A stretch of DNA of 12,611 bases from Methylococcaceae bacterium (GTDB lineage Bacteria > Pseudomonadota > Gammaproteobacteria > Methylococcales > Methylomonadaceae): positions 1 to 12,611 of the forward strand of contig CANNLO010000111.1 of assembly GCA_947505055.1 (NCBI GenBank), in the 5' to 3' direction. Positions 7,774 through 12,611 of this stretch are shown here, in pieces. Made by a program: the position numbers and the translations under genes. The notes below the pieces were generated by a model. The model did no database searches. It was not told the DNA's origin and saw only the letters and a list, made by a program, of their open reading frames with translations. How positions within the stretch are numbered: position 1 is the stretch's first letter; every line of letters starts with the position of its first letter.

Positions 7774-10599
7774 TTATTTTCCTGAAGATTTGCCGTAGAG
7801 CGCCGATTTAACGACAGCTTTTTGTTGTTCTATATGCACGCGGAAATTACCGACAGCGGGTGCTGCCGATGCATCTCGACCTGCATAGGAGATACCGATT
7901 TTGGGAGAAAGATTAACACGAAAGTGATGGTTTGATTGATACCAGGCGCCTTGGTTTTGTGGTTCTTCCTGGCACCAGATAAATTCTTTAAGTTGAGGGT
8001 ATTTAGCAACTTCTGCTTTGAATAACTCATCAGGGAAGGGATAAAGTTGCTCGATGCGGGCAATAGCAACGTGTTTAAGATCATCCTGGCGCCTGGTTTC
8101 GATTAGATCGTAATAGACTTTGCCGGCACACATAACCAGGTGTGTGACTTTTTTTGGGTTGATGTCGTCTTGCTCGCCGATCACCGGCATAAATTGCCCG
8201 TTGGTAAGATCTTCAAGCGTAGAAACGGCAAGTTTATGGCGCAGTAAACTTTTCGGACTCATTACTATCAGCGGTTTTCGATAGGGACGCAGCATTTGGC
8301 GACGCAGCAAATGAAATATTTGTGCGGGCGTTGTTGGGCAGCAAACTTGAATATTATGTTCAGCACAGAGTTGAAGATAGCGTTCCAGGCGAGCCGACGA
8401 GTGTTCAGGACCCTGACCTTCAAAGCCGTGTGGTAACAGCATAACCAAGTGACACATACGCCCCCATTTGGTTTCTCCGGAGCTGATAAATTGATCGATA
8501 ACTACTTGTGCGCCATTGGCAAAATCGCCGAATTGGGCTTCCCAAATAACCAAGGTGTTCGGCATCGTGGTGCTGTAACCATACTCAAAACCTAATACGC
8601 CGGCTTCGGAAAGCAGTGAGTCGAAAATCTGTGCATTGCCTTGATCTTTGTCCAGATGTTTAATTGGCGTATAGGTCTTATTTTGTATTTGACTATGCAA
8701 AACCGCATGGCGATGCACAAAAGTGCCGCGCCCTACGTCTTGTCCGGTGAGACGGACATGGTATTTATCCATCAGCAGAGTTGCATAGGCCATATTTTCG
8801 GCAAAGCCCCAGTCCAGAGGCATTGCTCCTGCCGCCATTTTACGGCGATTTTCCATGACTTTTTCGACTCTGGGATGTAACTCAAAGCCGGTAGGTAAGC
8901 GTTGCATTCGGTCATTACAAAAGCGCAAATGCTCCATTGTGACTGAAGTGTTACAGGCAACGTTCCAGTTGGCGTTAAGAAAGTTGTTCCATTGATTGGT
9001 GTATGAATATGGACCATTGATTAAAATAGATTTGGAAACAACAGTTCCGTCTTCCAGTAATTGTTGGTAGTTTGATTCCATTTCAGTTGCTTGCTGCACA
9101 GAAATGAGGCCGTCTTTAATCAGTTTTTCAGCATATAGTTTTCGCGTCGTTTTCAGTTTGCGAATTTTTTTATACATCAACGGTTGAGTGGTTGAGGGCT
9201 CGTCGGCTTCATTATGCCCCAGGCGTCTGTAACAAATAAGGTCGATAACCACGTCTTTTTTGAAAATCATCCGGTAATCCAAGGCCAGTTTGGTGACAAA
9301 GATAACGGCATCAGGATCATCGCCATTGACATGAAACACCGGGGCCTGAATCATGCTGGCAACATCGGTGCAATATAAGGTCGAGCGAGCATCCTGAGGA
9401 TTGCTTGTAGTAAAGCCGATTTGGTTATTGATGACAATATGTACGGTGCCGCCTGTCGAGAAAGCGCGGGTTTGTGACATGTTCAAGGTTTCCATGATGA
9501 TGCCTTGACCGGAAAATGCCGCGTCGCCGTGTATCAAGATAGGAATGACCGTGTTGGTGCCGTTTTCACCGGCTCTGTCCTGACGTGCTTTAACCGAGCC
9601 TTCGACAACCGGGTTGATGATCTCCAGATGCGAGGGGTTGAAGGCCAGTGTTAAATGGACAGGGCCACCCGGTGTGCTGATATCCGAAGAAAAACCCATG
9701 TGATATTTTACGTCACCGGTGCTGACCCCCGGCGAAAGCGGTGAGGTACCGGCAAAATCATTAAACAGACTGGCAGGACTTTTTCCAAGAATGTTGACCA
9801 GCACATTCAAGCGGCCTCGATGCGCCATGCCGATTACTATTTCATTAACGCCTTTGCTTCCAAAACCTTGAATCAATTCGTCCAGAATAGGAATCAGCGA
9901 TTCGCCGCCCTCCAGAGAAAAACGTTTTTGGCCGACAAAACGATTGTGCAAGTGGCTTTCAATGCCTTCCGCAGCGGTAAGCAGTTCAAGTAACCAGCGT
10001 TTTTTTTCAGGTTCCAGTTCCAAGTTGGATTTGGAGCTTTCCAGGCGGTTTATAATCCAGCGTCTGACCTGTGTGTCGACGATGTGCATGTATTCAGAAC
10101 CGATGCTACCGCAGTAAATTGCCTTAAGGTTGGCAATAATGTCGCGTAAAGGCAAGCGGTTTACCCCATAGAGTGAGCCCGTGTCGAACAGTGTATCCAT
10201 GTCTGGCTCAGAAAGGCCATAGTAAGTAGGATCCATGTCGGGAGGGGGGGGCAAGGTTTTACCCAATGGATTATTGCTGGCAATCTGATGTCCGCGAACC
10301 CGGTAGTGGTTAACAAGTCGAGCAACAGCTGATTGTTTTTTGACGCTTTCCTCGGTAAAGCCCTGTAATTTAGCCAGCCTGCCTTCCGATTTAAGTGCAA
10401 GTTGTGCGAAACGCTCAACGACAGGACTGTGAGGGGTCTCAAATTCTGTGCCATTATGTATTTCATTAAATTGTTTTTGCCAGCTTGCCTCTACTGAATC
10501 CGGGTCTTCGAGAAATTGTTCGTATAAATTTTCAACAAAAGTGGCATTGCTGCCATAGAATGAAGAAGAGTCTTGAAAAAGTTTAAGCAGCTTACTCAT
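7774..10599 (-). CDS. sucA: 2-oxoglutarate dehydrogenase E1 component
   Basis: This thiamine-diphosphate enzyme decarboxylates 2-oxoglutarate and passes the succinyl group to the lipoyl arm of SucB in the TCA cycle. It has 941 residues from the ATG at 10599, against about 933 in E. coli. The N-terminal segment ([21 protein letters not shown]) matches the E2-binding arm of the family. GMAHRGRLN places H260 exactly at the E. coli catalytic position. The thiamine-diphosphate/magnesium site is [10 protein letters not shown] (357-366) with NNQIGFT (391-397), and the transketolase-like second half carries [11 protein letters not shown] and [15 protein letters not shown]. No key residue appears lost. 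The frame stays open upstream to an ATG at 10683, but those 28 residues are not family-like and lie at or before the predicted transcription start, so MSKLLKLF is taken as the N terminus. It is the first gene of the sucA-sucB-lpd operon. Confidence 0.95.
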   Translation of the reverse strand: MSKLLKLFQDSSSFYGSNATFVENLYEQFLEDPDSVEASWQKQFNEIHNGTEFETPHSPVVERFAQLALKSEGRLAKLQGFTEESVKKQSAVARLVNHYRVRGHQIASNNPLGKTLPPPPDMDPTYYGLSEPDMDTLFDTGSLYGVNRLPLRDIIANLKAIYCGSIGSEYMHIVDTQVRRWIINRLESSKSNLELEPEKKRWLLELLTAAEGIESHLHNRFVGQKRFSLEGGESLIPILDELIQGFGSKGVNEIVIGMAHRGRLNVLVNILGKSPASLFNDFAGTSPLSPGVSTGDVKYHMGFSSDISTPGGPVHLTLAFNPSHLEIINPVVEGSVKARQDRAGENGTNTVIPILIHGDAAFSGQGIIMETLNMSQTRAFSTGGTVHIVINNQIGFTTSNPQDARSTLYCTDVASMIQAPVFHVNGDDPDAVIFVTKLALDYRMIFKKDVVIDLICYRRLGHNEADEPSTTQPLMYKKIRKLKTTRKLYAEKLIKDGLISVQQATEMESNYQQLLEDGTVVSKSILINGPYSYTNQWNNFLNANWNVACNTSVTMEHLRFCNDRMQRLPTGFELHPRVEKVMENRRKMAAGAMPLDWGFAENMAYATLLMDKYHVRLTGQDVGRGTFVHRHAVLHSQIQNKTYTPIKHLDKDQGNAQIFDSLLSEAGVLGFEYGYSTTMPNTLVIWEAQFGDFANGAQVVIDQFISSGETKWGRMCHLVMLLPHGFEGQGPEHSSARLERYLQLCAEHNIQVCCPTTPAQIFHLLRRQMLRPYRKPLIVMSPKSLLRHKLAVSTLEDLTNGQFMPVIGEQDDINPKKVTHLVMCAGKVYYDLIETRRQDDLKHVAIARIEQLYPFPDELFKAEVAKYPQLKEFIWCQEEPQNQGAWYQSNHHFRVNLSPKIGISYAGRDASAAPAVGNFRVHIEQQKAVVKSALYGKSSGK

Positions 10600-10647
10600 T
10601 ATTGGCGTCCAATTTGATCGGTAAGGATTTTGTCTTTGTCTGAACCA

Positions 10648-10685
10648 TTTAAGTAGTATATTACCAATGTTTAACATGTACATTG
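10648..10685 (-). promoter_or_regulatory. Candidate sucA operon promoter with overlapping dyad
   Basis: On the minus strand a TATACT -10 (10660-10655) and a TGTACA -35 (10682-10677) are 16 bp apart, giving a start near 10648, about 48 nt before the sucA ATG. A perfect inverted repeat, CAATGT (10665-10670) and ACATTG (10680-10685), covers the -35 and spacer, where a repressor could block polymerase. Plus-strand elements for the divergent gene may overlap here (TTGTCT at 10630-10635, TAGTAT at 10654-10659). All of this is inferred from motifs. Confidence 0.38.
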
Positions 10686-10749
10686 ATAAAAAATCGGGTT
10701 CTTGGATTTAACAAGGCTCGTTCATCATTTTCACTTTGAGTTTGAGTTT

Positions 10750-11493
10750 ATGGCAGACAAAAGAAATATTGTAATAAAAGTTAATTATCCGGTTTCAGGA
10801 AAAGTCGAAAGGCATTTGGCACCTCGGATAATAACAGAATGGAATGTCAAGAGGATAGTATTTGCCACGGGTGCTGTGATTCTTGTTTTGCTTTCGTTGA
10901 TATATTTTAGCAATAGGGAGGTGCAAATACTTGAATCAGATAATGTTGTTTTACCCTTGCCTATCATTGAAAATGAAGTATCTCAACAACTTGATATTCA
11001 AGGTTCTGTTATAAAAAATACCGAGTCGGTAAGGTCTGTGGATTCCGAAGTTAAGCCTTCAGTTAATCCTAAAAAAGCACTTCCACTTAAAAACAAACAA
11101 AGTCTAAATCCAAAACCTATAAAGAAACCGGTTATTGAAAAAAACGCTAAGGGGCATGCCCCTATAAATAATGTTACTAGGTCCTTGTTAACTTACTCGA
11201 TAAGTAATAAAGAACCTGCAGGCGAAATAGCAGAAACGGTAAAAATTAGTGGTAAAAAGCCAACTTCGATTTATTATTTTACTGAAATAAAAGCAATGAA
11301 AGGCGCTCAGGTTTACCATGAATGGTTGAAAAATGGTTCACCTGTTTCCAGGCAGTCAATAGATATACTGGGCGATACATGGCGCACTTCCAGTCGAAAG
11401 TTATTGTCTGAAAAGGATAAGGGTAAATGGACGGTAAGAATGATTGATGGGACTAATCGAATATTAAATGAGAAGACATTCGAAGTTAAATAA
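10750..11493 (+). CDS. Single-pass membrane protein with C-terminal DUF2914 domain
   Basis: This 247-residue protein is of unknown function. The N-terminal 30 or so residues are cytoplasmic in character and basic. One hydrophobic segment (about 34-53, VKRIVFATGAVILVLLSLIYF) acts as an uncleaved anchor. A low-complexity linker (about 60-170) rich in Lys, Pro, Ser and Asn follows, predicted to be disordered in the periplasm. The C-terminal domain (about 174-246) matches DUF2914: YYFTEIKAMKG, then HEWLKNGSPV, WRTSSRK, and KGKWTVRMIDG near the end. In other proteins this domain is found at the end of membrane or periplasmic modules, with no known activity. ATG at 10750 is preferred; an in-frame TTG at 10702 would add 16 non-conserved residues. 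The gene is divergent from sucA. The domain call is good; role unknown. Confidence 0.8.
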   Translation: MADKRNIVIKVNYPVSGKVERHLAPRIITEWNVKRIVFATGAVILVLLSLIYFSNREVQILESDNVVLPLPIIENEVSQQLDIQGSVIKNTESVRSVDSEVKPSVNPKKALPLKNKQSLNPKPIKKPVIEKNAKGHAPINNVTRSLLTYSISNKEPAGEIAETVKISGKKPTSIYYFTEIKAMKGAQVYHEWLKNGSPVSRQSIDILGDTWRTSSRKLLSEKDKGKWTVRMIDGTNRILNEKTFEVK

Positions 11494-11592
11494 TATTAGA
11501 TACTATAAATTATGTAATATAGATTGCCTTTTAGTTATTTTAATTTAAAATTTAATCTGGTTAAATTAATTTTTATTTTTAAAGTGGCAATT

Positions 11593-11907
11593 ATGACAGA
11601 GTATAAACACCTATCGATTCATGATTTAGAGTCTATTATTGAAAATGTGGAAAAAGAATTAAAGAATAAACAGGCTCTTATTCATAAGGAAGTTATTTCA
11701 CAGATTAGAGATTTGGCGGCTTCCATTAATGTTAATGTTGAAATCCATGAAACCGAGAAAAAATCGGTTCGTAAAGGAGTCAAAGTTGCCATTAAATATA
11801 TTCACCCGGTAGATAATAATAAAACCTGGACTGGTCGTGGTGTGGCGCCAAAATGGATGCAGGAATTGCTTAATTTGGGTCACCAACGATCTGAGTTTGA
11901 AATATAA
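11593..11907 (+). CDS. H-NS family nucleoid-associated DNA-binding protein
   Basis: This 104-residue protein has an H-NS-type layout. The N-terminal coiled coil (about 9-50, with heptad-like Leu/Ile/Val and many Glu and Lys) should mediate oligomerisation. The C-terminal DNA-binding domain (about 65-100) contains YIHPVDNNKTWTGRGVAPKWM, with the minor-groove core TGRG at 80-83. Members bind AT-rich DNA and silence transferred or virulence-type genes. It is shorter than E. coli H-NS (137) and resembles the short H-NS-like proteins common in beta- and gammaproteobacteria; it should not be named hns without a tree. ATG at 11593 is chosen because the 23 codons upstream (from TTG at 11524) are low-complexity Phe/Leu/Lys and atypical. 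The ribosome-binding site is weak. It lies 97 bp after the DUF2914 gene and beside a 700-bp AT-rich gap. Confidence 0.85.
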   Translation: MTEYKHLSIHDLESIIENVEKELKNKQALIHKEVISQIRDLAASINVNVEIHETEKKSVRKGVKVAIKYIHPVDNNKTWTGRGVAPKWMQELLNLGHQRSEFEI

Positions 11908-12500
11908 TTAAGATGTTGTGGATTTTAAAGGCACTATTTTTATATTTTCGTTTTTTACGATTAATTAATAGAGGTTAAACAACTGGATTAAGAGAGATCA
12001 AGCCAAGGCCTGATCGCTATCTGTTGTTTGACCCTTGCCCTCAGTTTCCCTCCGTAGCAGACAGGAGGATAAGTTTGAACAATTGACTGCTCTTAATTGA
12101 TGCGATTGATGAGGTTTGTCAGTTAATTTCTAAAGTTAAGCCCGGATCTTTGTAAACTTTTTAAAAGAATCAGCTAAAATCAAAGTTTAATAAAGGCAAC
12201 CCATTCTACAAAGCTATTTTTGTTGGATGTATAAGCAAAGCCTCATACGTCCCAGCCGCAAACCAGTCTTTATATTTCTTTTACAAATCAAGCGCTATCG
12301 GATCTTTGCCGATGATCAGCTGGTCTGGCCTAAATCGTCTCCACTACCGGCACTTTGGCAACCGTCACATTTGGCACGAAATATAGACTCTCCATTTGAT
12401 CCCGCTGCTATTCTCAAATTCACTACAACAGTGAGCCGAAGGATGTGCTAGGGATTGTAAGCGCGCGCCCAAAATCACTAACTAGTGAATAGTCAATATT
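11908..12500. other. Long intergenic region without a convincing gene
   Basis: This interval holds no recognised gene. It contains the possible structured RNA at 11987-12097, an 8-bp AT inverted repeat TAAACTTT/AAAGTTTA (12153-12160 and 12182-12189), and a near-palindrome TCACTA-AC-TAGTGA (12475-12488). A plus-strand frame runs from ATG 12227 to 12451 (74 residues) with no ribosome-binding site and no recognisable family. On the opposite strand, 12447-12316 reads a 43-residue frame with a CDGCQ motif that loosely recalls a haem-binding CxxCH segment. Neither is convincing as an intact gene. No clear terminator follows the H-NS gene. Confidence 0.5.
11987..12097 (+). ncRNA. Possible structured RNA of unknown class
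   Basis: A perfect 8-bp closing stem, ATTAAGAG (11987-11994) with CTCTTAAT (12090-12097), encloses two hairpins. The first is GATCA/TGATC (11996-12000 with 12011-12015), extendable inward by GC/GC around a CAAG loop. The second is CCTCC/GGAGG (12049-12053 with 12064-12068) with a 10-nt loop. TTGTT (12024-12028) can also pair with AACAA (12078-12082). An alternative hairpin, CAATT/AATTG (12080-12084 with 12095-12099), would compete with the closing stem. It matches no RNA family I recognise (not 6S, SRP, tmRNA or RNase P). The pairing is seen; the strand and the existence of a transcript are inferred. Confidence 0.3.
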
Positions 12501-12542
12501 AAAAAGGTCAGATTAACGTAAATTCGGCAACCTGACCTTTTT
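12501..12542. terminator. Strong bidirectional terminator-like hairpin
   Basis: AAAAAGGTCAG (12501-12511) and CTGACCTTTTT (12532-12542) form a perfect 11-bp stem with a 20-nt loop and T5 on the 3' side of either strand. It has the form of a bidirectional rho-independent terminator, though the loop is long. No gene runs directly into it from the left, so it may end an RNA from the gap or a gene entering from beyond the right edge. Confidence 0.7.
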
Positions 12543-12563
12543 AACACTCTAATTTTTTTACAT

Positions 12564-12601
12564 AGGTGTTGGGTTAACGATAAAGCTGTTAACCCAGCCT
12601 T
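12564..12601. repeat. Second strong hairpin at the right edge
   Basis: TGGGTTAAC (12570-12578) and GTTAACCCA (12588-12596) are perfect complements over 9 bp around a 9-nt loop. The stem extends outward with G-C and a G-T wobble, and possibly further past one bulge. There is only a short T run (12600-12602 region cut by the window edge), so it may be a second terminator or a structured RNA element. Confidence 0.55.
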
Positions 12602-12611
12602 TCAAACTGTA

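Noticed and set aside
10600..10683. 28-codon N-terminal extension of sucA starting MYMLN
   Set aside because: Not family-like, lacks a ribosome-binding site and would start at or before the predicted transcription start; the ATG at 10599 gives the standard SucA N terminus.
12143..12308. 10-bp direct repeat CGGATCTTTG at 12143-12152 and 12299-12308
   Set aside because: A single short repeat with nothing element-like between the copies; expected by chance at this scale.
12227..12451. Plus-strand 74-codon open frame in the right-hand gap
   Set aside because: No ribosome-binding site, no recognisable domain, and it overlaps protein-like fragments on the other strand, so it is not listed as a gene.
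12461..12468. Alternating GCGCGCGC run, considered as a Z-DNA or regulatory site
   Set aside because: Only 8 bp and without supporting context.

Overview
The window reads as ordinary chromosome from a gammaproteobacterium of low-to-moderate GC (estimated by eye, not computed). YajD, DnaQ and DeaD are all clearly of gammaproteobacterial type. The set (DUF3422 protein, sucA-sucB-lpd operon, DUF2914 membrane protein, short H-NS-like protein) would suit a type I methanotroph (Methylococcales), but that placement is inference and no methane-oxidation gene is present. I see no rRNA, tRNA, CRISPR array, integrase or insertion sequence.

Layout: (1) 1-238, left edge, no assignable gene. (2) 239-616 (-), yajD-type HNH protein with a repeat-containing leader. 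(3) 881-1600 (+), dnaQ, the polymerase III proofreading subunit, and 1670-3469 (-), the DEAD-box RNA helicase deaD/csdA; these converge on a shared hairpin terminator at 1607-1658. (4) 3749-5053 (+), a DUF3422 membrane-anchored protein with a conspicuous inverted repeat in its upstream region. (5) 5092-10599 (-), a tight operon sucA-sucB-lpd for the 2-oxoglutarate dehydrogenase complex (E1, E2, E3), with gaps of 2 and 4 nt. (6) 10750-11496 (+), a single-pass membrane protein with a DUF2914 domain, divergent from sucA across a short regulatory interval containing a dyad. (7) 11593-11907 (+), a 104-residue H-NS-family DNA-binding protein. (8) 11908-12611, about 700 bp without a convincing gene but with a possible structured RNA and two strong hairpins.

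The main observation is in the 2-oxoglutarate dehydrogenase operon. E1 (SucA) and E2 (SucB) keep their cofactor motifs and catalytic residues. The E3-like protein has lost the first cysteine of the CxxxxC redox disulfide (Tyr53), the Pro and Lys that follow it (Ala60, Ile62), and the Glu of the C-terminal His-Glu dyad (Lys463), while keeping full length and its FAD and NAD folds. As encoded it should not be able to reoxidise dihydrolipoamide by the known mechanism. Either E3 is supplied from elsewhere and this copy is a pseudoenzyme or regulator, or it has taken on another redox role.
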